A stretch of 12,723 nucleotides of DNA from Pseudomonadota bacterium (GTDB lineage: Bacteria > Desulfobacterota > Syntrophia > Syntrophales > JADFWA01), in contig JAUWNZ010000014.1 of assembly GCA_030612385.1 (NCBI GenBank), forward strand, positions 1 through 12,723. Direction: 5' to 3'. Numbering within the stretch: position 1 is the stretch's first letter; every line of letters begins with the position of its first letter. The position numbers and the translations under genes were made by a program. This document shows, one piece after another, positions 6,837-12,723 of the stretch. The notes below the pieces were generated by a model, which was not told the DNA's origin, did not search any database, and saw nothing but the letters and a program-made list of their open reading frames with translations.

Positions 6837-8144
6837 CTATCGCTTCCTGCCTATTTTTCCCTTTTTCATAAACCCTTCATATTGTCTCGTCAGCAAATGT
6901 GACTCTATCTGACCAACCGTATCAAGAGCAACACCAACTATAATAAGAAGCGCTGTCCCGCCGAAGTAAAAAGGCACATTAAACCGACTGATAAGAACAC
7001 TTGGCAGCACACAGACTGCCGAGACATAGATAGCGCCACTGAAGGTCAGCCTCGTCAAGATACCGTCTATATACTCCGCTGTTCTTTTACCAGGTCTTAT
7101 GCCAGGCACATAGCCTCCATACTTTTTCATATTATCAGCCACATCTATGGGATTAAAAGTAACCGCGGTATAAAAATAGCAGAAAAATATTATAAACGCC
7201 ACATAGAGCGATTCATACAGGAGCCTTCCCGGCATCAGGAGATCCGCCACAATCTTCATCCAGGGATGTTGAATAAAATTGGCAATCGTAGCTGGAAACA
7301 TTATGATAGACGAAGCAAAAATAGGGGGTATGACACCAGCAGTATTAACCTTCAACGGCAAATGAGTCATCTGTCCACCATACATCTTTCTCCCAACAAC
7401 TCTCTTTGCGTATTGAACCGGTATTTTCCTCTGTCCACTTTCCACAAAGACAACAACGGCGACAACAGCAATCATTAACACGGAGAGGATCACTACAAAA
7501 AATATTCCCATCTCACCTGACAACAACAGGCGAAAGGTATTTGCAACCGCGGCAGGACCTCGACATACTATGCCGGCAAAGATTATCAGAGATATTCCAT
7601 TACCAATACCCCTGTCGGTAATCTGCTCTCCCAACCACATGATGAACGAAGTACCGGCGGTAAGAGTGATAACAGTGATCAGCCGAAAACTCCATCCATG
7701 GTCAATCACTACCGACACACCCGTGGGCCCCGCCATATTTTCCAGTCCCACGGCAATACCGAACCCCTGGATTATACTTAAAAGAACAGTCCCGTACCTT
7801 GTGTATTGGGTTATCTTTCTCCTGCCGGCTTCCCCTTCCTTGGAAAGTTTTTCGAGATGAGGAACGGCAACCGTGAGCAGCTGCAAGATGATCGAGGCGC
7901 TGATATAAGGCATAATCCCCAGGGCAAAGACCGACAATCTGCTCAATGCGCCGCCGGCAAACATATCAAAAAGCCCCAGAAGTGATCCTCTTGACTGTTC
8001 AAAGATAGCCGCTAAGGCCTCCGTATCTATCCCCGGCGTTGGAACATGAACACCTATCCTGTAAACAGCCAACAGAAGAACAGTGAAAAGTATTCTCTTC
8101 TGAAGCTCTGGAATTTTCTGGATATTTTTGAACCCGCCTAACAA
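6837..8144 (-). CDS. secY: Protein translocase subunit SecY
   Basis: Channel-forming subunit of the SecYEG translocon in the inner membrane. The 435-residue protein has the expected ten hydrophobic segments, the first at about 18-31. It carries the plug/TM2 region ([25 protein letters not shown], about 57-81), the cytosolic [14 protein letters not shown] segment (235-248) and the C5 loop [15 protein letters not shown], with conserved R350 matching E. coli R357. The basic tail ends KKGKIGRKR. The start is TTG at 8144, one nt after the rplO stop, with GAGG eight nt upstream, pointing to translational coupling. Downstream comes map, not adk. Confidence 0.97.
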   Translation of the reverse strand: MLGGFKNIQKIPELQKRILFTVLLLAVYRIGVHVPTPGIDTEALAAIFEQSRGSLLGLFDMFAGGALSRLSVFALGIMPYISASIILQLLTVAVPHLEKLSKEGEAGRRKITQYTRYGTVLLSIIQGFGIAVGLENMAGPTGVSVVIDHGWSFRLITVITLTAGTSFIMWLGEQITDRGIGNGISLIIFAGIVCRGPAAVANTFRLLLSGEMGIFFVVILSVLMIAVVAVVVFVESGQRKIPVQYAKRVVGRKMYGGQMTHLPLKVNTAGVIPPIFASSIIMFPATIANFIQHPWMKIVADLLMPGRLLYESLYVAFIIFFCYFYTAVTFNPIDVADNMKKYGGYVPGIRPGKRTAEYIDGILTRLTFSGAIYVSAVCVLPSVLISRFNVPFYFGGTALLIIVGVALDTVGQIESHLLTRQYEGFMKKGKIGRKR

Positions 8145-8145
8145 C

Positions 8146-8586
8146 TCAGTTAACCTCTACCGAACCACCGGCAGCCTCAATTTTCTCTCTTGCCCCATGA
8201 CTTATTCTGTCTACCTTCAAAAACAAAGGATAATCTATGGACCCATTGCCCAATATCTTGATTCCGTCTCCTCTTTTTTTAACAATCCCGGTGTTTATTA
8301 GAGTATTTGAATCAACAACCGAACCTTCAGAAAACTTCTTTAACTGCTCTATGTTCACGATAACGATATCTTTACGGAAAATATTACAAAATCCTCTCTT
8401 GGGTAATCTCCTTGTAAGGGGCATCTGACCACCCTCAAATCCCAATCTTACTCCTCCTCCTGAACGAGAATTCTGGCCATTCGACCCTCTGCATGATGTT
8501 TTCCCATGACCTGATCCATTTCCGCGCCCCACTCTTTTTCTCTTTTTTCGAGAACCGTCAGGTGGCTTTAGCTCACTCAAGTTCAT
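8146..8586 (-). CDS. rplO: 50S ribosomal protein L15
   Basis: Late-assembly 23S rRNA-binding protein uL15. The 146-residue product has the glycine- and arginine-rich N-terminal arm ([21 protein letters not shown]), then [24 protein letters not shown], and a globular C-terminal part that ends [19 protein letters not shown], all family hallmarks. ATG start, 2 nt after the rpmD stop. The TGA stop is one nt from the secY start. This rpmD-rplO-secY stretch is the tightest part of the operon and carries no inserted repeat. Confidence 0.97.
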   Translation of the reverse strand: MNLSELKPPDGSRKKRKRVGRGNGSGHGKTSCRGSNGQNSRSGGGVRLGFEGGQMPLTRRLPKRGFCNIFRKDIVIVNIEQLKKFSEGSVVDSNTLINTGIVKKRGDGIKILGNGSIDYPLFLKVDRISHGAREKIEAAGGSVEVN

Positions 8587-8588
8587 AT

Positions 8589-8780
8589 CTAATTCACTCC
8601 TATCTCTTCGGCGGTCACCAGGTGAGCAACTTTTCTTACCATCCCCCGGATCTCGGGAGTATCGCCAAGCAAGACGGTTTTATTCAACCTTGCGAGCCCC
8701 ATTCCGCGAAGTACCTTTCTGTGCTTTTCCGGTCTTCCTATGAAACTTTTTATCAATGTTATCTTAAGCTTTTTTTCCAC
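8589..8780 (-). CDS. rpmD: 50S ribosomal protein L30
   Basis: Small 23S rRNA-binding protein uL30. The 63-residue length, the [29 protein letters not shown] core and [15 protein letters not shown] fit the bacterial family. The start is GTG, with GGGAG six nt upstream. It lies between rpsE (61-nt gap, nothing recognised in it) and rplO (2-nt gap), the standard order. Confidence 0.96.
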   Translation of the reverse strand: MEKKLKITLIKSFIGRPEKHRKVLRGMGLARLNKTVLLGDTPEIRGMVRKVAHLVTAEEIGVN

Positions 8781-8841
8781 AATTTACTCCCGCTCTTAAA
8801 CTCATCAGCTTTGCATTGTACTTTGGCGGCTAAAGGAAACG

Positions 8842-9321
8842 TCAAATTTCAGAAACGGTCTTTCCTCTCAGGGCCGCAATTTTTTCGGGAACCCTCATCC
8901 TGCAGAGAGCATCAAGAGTTGCCTTGACCAGATTATGCGGGTTGTGTGAACCAATACATTTCGTCAATACATCATGAACCCCGGCAACTTCCAAAACCGC
9001 TCTTACAGCGCCTCCCGCTATGAGACCCGTTCCCTCCGATGCCGGCTTGAGGAGGACTTTCCCTGCTCCAGAGTGTCCTATGGCTTCATGGGGGATTGTT
9101 CTGTTTACTATGGCAACCTCAGTCAAATTCTTCTTGGCCATTTCCATACCTTTTCTTATCGCCTCCGGGACTTCATGGGCTTTCCCCAGCCCGGCGCCGA
9201 CAAAACCATTGCCGTCACCTACAACCACAACAGCGCTAAATCTGAACCTTCTGCCACCTTTGACAACCTTAGCAGTCCTCCCGATAGCAATTACCCTGTC
9301 AAGAAGTTCAATTTCATCCAT
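8842..9321 (-). CDS. rpsE: 30S ribosomal protein S5
   Basis: Small-subunit protein uS5, which shapes the mRNA entry channel and translational accuracy. At 159 residues it is slightly shorter than the E. coli protein because the disordered N-terminus is brief. The double-stranded-RNA-binding N domain ([37 protein letters not shown], about 6-42) and the C-terminal domain ([33 protein letters not shown]) are intact. ATG start; the nearest AAGG is very close, and a GAGGGG lies about 14 nt upstream, so initiation signals are unremarkable to weak. It follows rplR with a 28-nt gap. Confidence 0.96.
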   Translation of the reverse strand: MDEIELLDRVIAIGRTAKVVKGGRRFRFSAVVVVGDGNGFVGAGLGKAHEVPEAIRKGMEMAKKNLTEVAIVNRTIPHEAIGHSGAGKVLLKPASEGTGLIAGGAVRAVLEVAGVHDVLTKCIGSHNPHNLVKATLDALCRMRVPEKIAALRGKTVSEI

Positions 9322-9349
9322 ACCTTTTTACACTCTACCCCTCAGAAAT

Positions 9350-9715
9350 TTAAAATTTCAACCCTGCCCCTCTGGCAGCCTCAGCAAGAACCTTCACACG
9401 CCCATGATAAAGAAACATTCCCCTGTCAAAGACAACTTCTCTTATATCTTTGGACAATAGTCTCTCTGCCACCAATTTGCCCACCTCCGCGGCAGCCTCT
9501 TTTTTCTTCAACGCCGAGAGTTTTCCCTTCAACTGTTTACTAACAGTCGAAGCCTCAGCAAGAGTTTCCCCCAAATCATCTGCAATTGCCTGCGCATATA
9601 TATGCATTGAACTTCTAAACACAGAAAGACGAGGCCTCTCCTGAGTGCCGAAGATCTTACCCCTCACCCTCTTCTCACGTTTACTTCTTCTCTTCTCTAT
9701 CTTTTTAGATGCCAA
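9350..9715 (-). CDS. rplR: 50S ribosomal protein L18
   Basis: 5S rRNA-binding protein uL18 of the central protuberance. The frame is open upstream into rplF, but the TTG at 9715 gives a family-typical start ([20 protein letters not shown]) and 121 residues. GGGGTG lies just before it, overlapping the rplF stop region. The stop of rplF is only 4 nt upstream, so the two are probably coupled. The conserved [20 protein letters not shown] and the end [26 protein letters not shown] are present. A longer form from a TTG at 9742 is possible but would overlap rplF by 23 nt. Confidence 0.95.
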   Translation of the reverse strand: MASKKIEKRRSKREKRVRGKIFGTQERPRLSVFRSSMHIYAQAIADDLGETLAEASTVSKQLKGKLSALKKKEAAAEVGKLVAERLLSKDIREVVFDRGMFLYHGRVKVLAEAARGAGLKF

Positions 9716-9719
9716 TATC

Positions 9720-10259
9720 TTACACCCCTGCTGATTTTCCAACCTTCCTTCTTATATGCTCACCCGAATACCTGATACCTTTTCCCTTATATGGTTCAGG
9801 TTTTTTGAAACTCCTTATCTCGGCGGCCACTCTCCCGACAATCTCCTTATCTATACCTGAAATCGCTATTATCGCCTTCTTGTCAACATTAACAGAAATA
9901 CCACCAGGAATTTCATACTCTACAGGATGCGAGTACCCGAGCAACAATCTCAAGATATTACCATTCAACTCTGCGCGATAGCCGACACCTGATATCTCCA
10001 GAGTTTTCTCAAATCCTGCGGTAACCCCTGTTACCATATTTGCAATCAATGTCCTTGTCATCCCATGGAGAGACGCCGTTTTTTTATCATCAGAAAGCCT
10101 CTTCACCATAATGATACCATTATCGGAAACTACCTCAACCCCCCGGGGAATTTCCATAGACAAAGTCCCCTTAGGACCTTCTACCTCAATCATAGGATCA
10201 TCCTGCCTGATCTTCACCCCATCAGGAATTTCTATGGGCTTTTTGCCAATCCTCGACAT
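9720..10259 (-). CDS. rplF: 50S ribosomal protein L6
   Basis: Large-subunit protein uL6, near the sarcin-ricin loop and factor-binding site. The 179-residue product has the two repeated L6 domains. The first begins [17 protein letters not shown]; the second holds the signature [26 protein letters not shown] at the C-terminus. ATG start with GGAG about 8 nt upstream. The gap to rpsH upstream is expanded to 169 nt by a family A repeat. Confidence 0.98.
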   Translation of the reverse strand: MSRIGKKPIEIPDGVKIRQDDPMIEVEGPKGTLSMEIPRGVEVVSDNGIIMVKRLSDDKKTASLHGMTRTLIANMVTGVTAGFEKTLEISGVGYRAELNGNILRLLLGYSHPVEYEIPGGISVNVDKKAIIAISGIDKEIVGRVAAEIRSFKKPEPYKGKGIRYSGEHIRRKVGKSAGV

Positions 10260-10282
10260 TTATAATTCTCCTAATTTCCTCG

Positions 10283-10365
10283 GTAACTGCTCATAACTAC
10301 TCACGTAATCACGTGATTTTCCCGTATTTAAACCTATCTGTGTGAATCTGCGGCTGAGTAGTTAC
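10283..10365. repeat. Family A element, copy 3 (module 2 only)
   Basis: Lies between rpsH and rplF. It has two tandem left ends, GTAACTGCTCA (10283-10293) and TAACTACTCA (10294-10303), then module 2 with the 12-bp palindrome AATCACGTGATT (10308-10319). The right end is CTGAGTAGTTAC (10354-10365). It has two ATCTGTG-like units instead of the three in copies 1 and 2, consistent with loss of one 10-bp unit. Module 1 and the CGATCTACGCAG block are missing. The remaining gap sequence up to the rpsH stop at 10429 includes TTCGTGTCTTTGCGCCTTAG, which may be a further repeat. Confidence 0.78.
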
Positions 10366-10428
10366 TTTCCTGATAGCTAAAAATAACCTTCGTGTCTTTG
10401 CGCCTTAGTGGCTCCCTGAAAGGATAAT

Positions 10429-10830
10429 TCACCACACATTGCAGAGAATCTCACCACCAACATTCGACTCCCTTGCCTTCTTATCGGTCATAACACCACT
10501 TGATGTTGAAAGTATCGCAATACCATAACCATTCAAAACCTTTGGTATCTTTTCACTCTTTTCATAAACCCTTTTCCCCGGTTTACTCACTCTCTTTATC
10601 TCTGTTATAACCCTTTCATTAGAGTCAGAATACTTCAAATATATCCTTAATATCTCTCTTCTTCTATCATCCCTTTTAATATTATATCCACTTATGTAAC
10701 CGGATTCATTCAAAACTTTGGCAATATTTAAATTCATATTCGACAATAATACGTCTACCCTCTTGAATCTCACCATGTTGGCATTCCTGATTCTCGTCAG
10801 CATATCAGCTATTGGATCCGTCATCCCCAT
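10429..10830 (-). CDS. rpsH: 30S ribosomal protein S8
   Basis: Primary 16S rRNA-binding protein uS8; in E. coli it also represses the spc operon. The 133-residue product has the family start MGMTDPIADMLTRIRNAN and the C-terminal signature GYGIAILSTSSGVMTDKKARESNVGGEILCNVW. The first of two in-frame ATGs (10830) is chosen because GGAG lies seven nt before it. Gaps on both sides are expanded by repeats (161 nt before, 169 nt after), unlike the usual tight spacing of rpsN-rpsH-rplF. Confidence 0.97.
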   Translation of the reverse strand: MGMTDPIADMLTRIRNANMVRFKRVDVLLSNMNLNIAKVLNESGYISGYNIKRDDRRREILRIYLKYSDSNERVITEIKRVSKPGKRVYEKSEKIPKVLNGYGIAILSTSSGVMTDKKARESNVGGEILCNVW

Positions 10831-10859
10831 ACTGCTACTCCTTCACATTACACAATTTC

Positions 10860-10979
10860 CGTAAAAGTTGAGAACTCACTCGCAACCACTCAGAGCTTTC
10901 GGTGGATTCGCTTCGCTTAATCCACCCTACAAGCTCAACCCTGAACCTTGAATCCTGAACGGTTACAACCACTTTTACT
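10860..10979. repeat. Family F hairpin-containing block in the rpsN-rpsH gap
   Basis: A perfect 8-bp stem, GGTGGATT (10901-10908) and AATCCACC (10919-10926), encloses a 10-nt loop. The block is bounded by an imperfect inverted pair, GTAAAAGTTG (10861-10870) and the complement of CAACCACTTTTAC (10966-10978). No reading frame. On the minus strand it is not followed by a T run, so it does not look like a terminator. Confidence 0.6.
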
Positions 10980-10991
10980 CGTATTTGATCA

Positions 10992-11177
10992 CTACCAACT
11001 TGATTTTATCACGCCGGGAATTTCACCTGCAAGAGCAAGTTTTCTCAAGCATATCCTGCACATATCAAACTTCTTATAATATGCCCTCGCCCTCCCGCAT
11101 ATAGGGCATCGGTTATATTGCCTGACAGAAAATTTATTTTTCCTCTTTGCCTTTGCAATTAAGGACTTTTTAGCCAC
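10992..11177 (-). CDS. rpsN: 30S ribosomal protein S14 type Z (zinc-binding)
   Basis: Small-subunit head protein uS14. The short 61-residue form with two CxxC pairs (C24/C27 and C40/C43) is the zinc-dependent type. The core [30 protein letters not shown] and the end PGVIKSSW match the family. The GTG start has the strongest ribosome-binding site in the window, GGAGGTGA at 11181-11188. Upstream, a 180-bp element separates it from rplE, ending only a few bases before this site. Confidence 0.97.
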   Translation of the reverse strand: MAKKSLIAKAKRKNKFSVRQYNRCPICGRARAYYKKFDMCRICLRKLALAGEIPGVIKSSW

Positions 11178-11180
11178 ACT

Positions 11181-11188
11181 TCACCTCC
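11181..11188 (-). promoter_or_regulatory. Perfect Shine-Dalgarno of rpsN, spared by an adjacent insertion
   Basis: GGAGGTGA, fully complementary to the 16S 3' end, stands 3 nt before the GTG start. The inserted element's duplication begins at 11193-11195, so the site was missed by only a few bases. Confidence 0.8.
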
Positions 11189-11195
11189 AACCTTA

Positions 11196-11375
11196 GGGTC
11201 TGTCAGGAAATAACTCATACACTTATGCATCTCATCTTCAGGCCATCTTTAGCCGATCCTCAATCGCAAAAACCTCGAAATAGCACAACTATTCCTCTAC
11301 TTTTGTGGGGTAGTATCGACTAAATCTAACCTAAATCTGAGCGCCTAATCGCACAACTTATTTCCTGACAGACCC
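11196..11375. mobile_element. Family C MITE-like element, copy 1 (180 bp)
   Basis: Terminal inverted repeats GGGTCTGTCAGGAAATAA (11196-11213, complement at 11358-11375) are perfect over 18 bp. TTA flanks both ends (11193-11195 and 11376-11378), a likely 3-bp duplication; CTTA is an equally possible 4-bp reading. The right-hand TTA is the rplE stop codon read on the minus strand. The interior has no coding frame and closely resembles copy 2 in the same orientation (shared CTCATCTTCAGGCCATCTTT). Removing element plus one TTA restores a normal 15-nt rplE-rpsN gap. Confidence 0.88.
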
Positions 11376-11915
11376 TTAGTTTCTAAAAGGCATTCCCATA
11401 AATCTCAAGAGTTCCCTTCCCTCATTATCTGTTCTGGCCGAAGTGACAATTACTATATTCATTCCTCTGACACTGTCAATCTTGTCGTAATCTATCTCAG
11501 GAAAAATAGCCTGCTCCTTAATACCCATGGAAAAATTTCCACTTCCATCAAAAGATTTTGGCAAAATACCCCTGAAATCCCTGATCCTCGGAAGGGCAAC
11601 ATTAACAAGCCTGTCGAAAAACTCGTACATCCCGTTCCGCCTCAGAGTAACCATACAACCTATTGACATACCCTTACGAAGTTTAAATGTAGCAATAGAC
11701 TTCCGCGCCTTTGTGACAATTGGTTTCTGCCCCACAATCATGGAAAGCTCAGAAACAGCATTATCAATTATCTTTATGTCCTGGATCGCCCCACCCAGAC
11801 CCATATTCACAACGATCTTTTCGAGCTTCGGAACTTCCATCCTGCTTTTATATTTAAATCTCTCTATTAAGGCGGGAACTACTTCTTTCTTATAATGCTC
11901 TTTTAATCTTGCCAT
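11376..11915 (-). CDS. rplE: 50S ribosomal protein L5
   Basis: 5S rRNA-binding protein uL5 of the central protuberance; it contacts P-site tRNA. The 179-residue product has the usual start ([20 protein letters not shown]), the signature [16 protein letters not shown], the [19 protein letters not shown] segment and the end [14 protein letters not shown] start with GAGGGAAGAGGG before it. Both neighbours are separated by copies of the same 180-bp element, and its TAA stop coincides with the target duplication of the downstream copy. Confidence 0.98.
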   Translation of the reverse strand: MARLKEHYKKEVVPALIERFKYKSRMEVPKLEKIVVNMGLGGAIQDIKIIDNAVSELSMIVGQKPIVTKARKSIATFKLRKGMSIGCMVTLRRNGMYEFFDRLVNVALPRIRDFRGILPKSFDGSGNFSMGIKEQAIFPEIDYDKIDSVRGMNIVIVTSARTDNEGRELLRFMGMPFRN

Positions 11916-11934
11916 CCCTCTTCCCTCAGTCTAA

Positions 11935-12114
11935 GGGTCTGTCATGAAATAAGTATCACATTTATACATCTCATCTTCAGGCCATCTTTAGCCGATTCTC
12001 AATCGCAAAATCCTCAAAAGAGCTCTGCTATTCCTGCGGTTTTGCTCACTCGCATCGACTAAACCTGACCCAAATCTGAGCGCCTAACTGCAACACTTAT
12101 TTCATGACAGGCCC
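11935..12114. mobile_element. Family C MITE-like element, copy 2 (180 bp)
   Basis: Same length and orientation as copy 1. Ends are GGGTCTGTCATGAAATAAG at 11935-11953 and, complemented from 12096-12114, GGGCCTGTCATGAAATAAG (one mismatch). TAA flanks both sides (11932-11934 and 12115-12117). The rplX stop, TAG on the minus strand (12116-12114), uses two bases of the duplication and the terminal base of the element. Removing the element leaves TAG and a 15-nt gap to rplE. It lies close to where, in E. coli, S8 binds the spc mRNA near the rplE start. Confidence 0.88.
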
Positions 12115-12434
12115 TAATCGTCCAATATTTCATCACACCTTTTGCAGACACGCACCTTTTTGCCATCATCCAATATGCGGTATCCCACCCTGATGCCGGC
12201 GTTACATTTGTTACACATCAGCATTACATTAGATATATGCACAGAACCTTCTTTTTCTATAATACCACCCTTCCCCTGCGCATCCGGTTTCTGGTGTTTT
12301 TTTATAAAATTCAACTTCTCCACGACCACGCGGTTCCTCTTTTTAATAATATTAAGAACCTTACCGGTTTTACCTTTTTCCTTGCCGGCAACAACTGCAA
12401 CCATATCATCCTTTTTCAGCCGCGATCCTCGCAT
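12114..12434 (-). CDS. rplX: 50S ribosomal protein L24 (zinc-motif form)
   Basis: Assembly-initiator protein uL24, which binds the 5' part of 23S rRNA. The start chosen is the ATG at 12434: GAGGGA lies just before it (12441-12447), and it gives 106 residues, the normal size; a GTG at 12461 would add nine residues. A KOW-type RNA-binding segment (KKDDMVAVVAGKEKGKTGKV, about 7-26) and NRVVVEKLNFIKKHQKP are typical. C74/C77 and C97/C100 form two CxxC pairs, a probable zinc ribbon found in many but not all bacterial L24 proteins. The stop codon overlaps the end of an inserted element. Confidence 0.96.
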   Translation of the reverse strand: MRGSRLKKDDMVAVVAGKEKGKTGKVLNIIKKRNRVVVEKLNFIKKHQKPDAQGKGGIIEKEGSVHISNVMLMCNKCNAGIRVGYRILDDGKKVRVCKRCDEILDD

Positions 12435-12440
12435 ATCCAA

Positions 12441-12447
12441 TCCCTCA
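12441..12447 (-). promoter_or_regulatory. Ribosome binding site deciding the ATG start of rplX
   Basis: TGAGGGA on the minus strand, six nt before the ATG at 12434 and inside the longer GTG-started frame. It supports the shorter 106-residue L24. Confidence 0.6.
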
Positions 12448-12492
12448 GCATTCACGCTCACATGTTACAATCAATATCGCAAATAGTTATTA

Positions 12493-12723
12493 TTATAAGA
12501 CTTCAGGCGCCAGAGACACTATCTTCATAAATTTTTTGGCCCTCAGCTCCCGGGCTACCGGTCCAAATATCCTTGTCCCTACAGGTTCCATTTGATTATT
12601 TATCAGTACCGCTGAATTATCGTCAAATTTAAGGTATGTCCCATCGGGCCTTCTCACCTCTTTCGCTGTTCTCACCACAACAGCCCTCATTACTTCACCC
12701 TTTTTTACCTTTGAATTTGGAAT
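12493..12723 (-). CDS. rplN: 50S ribosomal protein L14, N-terminus beyond window
   Basis: Large-subunit protein uL14, at the intersubunit face. Only the C-terminal 76 residues are visible; the frame stays open to the right edge and begins [11 protein letters not shown], so an internal ATG at 12690 is not the true start. The signature [20 protein letters not shown] and the end [23 protein letters not shown] are diagnostic. About 46 residues are missing. It is separated from rplX by 58 nt with nothing notable. Confidence 0.96.
   Translation of the reverse strand: MPNSKVKKGEVMRAVVVRTAKEVRRPDGTYLKFDDNSAVLINNQMEPVGTRIFGPVARELRAKKFMKIVSLAPEVL

Noticed and set aside
8974..9543. Long plus-strand open frame opposite rpsE and rplR
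   Set aside because: Both ribosomal genes are clearly coded on the minus strand; the plus-strand translation is low-complexity and unlike any family.
12435..12461. Longer L24 starting at GTG 12461
   Set aside because: The extra nine residues are not family-like, and the Shine-Dalgarno for the ATG at 12434 lies within them.

Overview
The window is a segment of a bacterial chromosome holding most of a spc-alpha ribosomal-protein superoperon. It is read leftward (minus strand, from the right edge down to 1874), and a 5'-truncated elongation factor G gene runs rightward into its end (2-1672). I count 18 complete genes plus two partial ones (fusA-type and rplN). No tRNA, rRNA, CRISPR array or transposase gene is visible.

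Organism: gene order, the bacterial rpoA/secY/map/infA set and the protein sequences indicate a bacterium. A Desulfobacterota ('Deltaproteobacteria')-like or related anaerobe is my best guess. It rests on the zinc-binding forms of S4, S14, L24 and L36, on an EF-G that differs from the canonical type, and on the dispersed short repeats, a style often seen in such genomes. This is inference; no lineage-diagnostic gene is present.

Layout in transcription order: rplN (partial), rplX, rplE, rpsN, rpsH, rplF, rplR, rpsE, rpmD, rplO, secY, map, infA, rpmJ, rpsM, rpsK, rpsD, rpoA, rplQ. Together they supply large- and small-subunit proteins, the Sec channel that takes nascent membrane proteins, methionine aminopeptidase, initiation factor IF-1 and the RNA polymerase alpha subunit. 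No adk lies between secY and map, where many bacteria have it. Six of the 18 complete genes seem to start at GTG or TTG.

The most unusual feature lies between the genes. Gaps are bimodal: about 1-69 nt where nothing is inserted, or about 160-275 nt where the gap is filled by a short non-coding inverted-repeat element. Nine gaps are of the second kind (about 1.9 kb in all), carrying at least six different families. The clearest is a pair of 180-bp MITE-like elements after rplE and rplX, flanked by 3-bp TNA duplications that overlap the stop codons, so the genes stay intact. A second family (three copies, sharing a GTAACTACTCA end) is modular and abuts the stops of rplQ and rpsD. I find no new protein-coding system; the candidate novelty is this systematic, gene-sparing colonisation of an essential operon by small elements.
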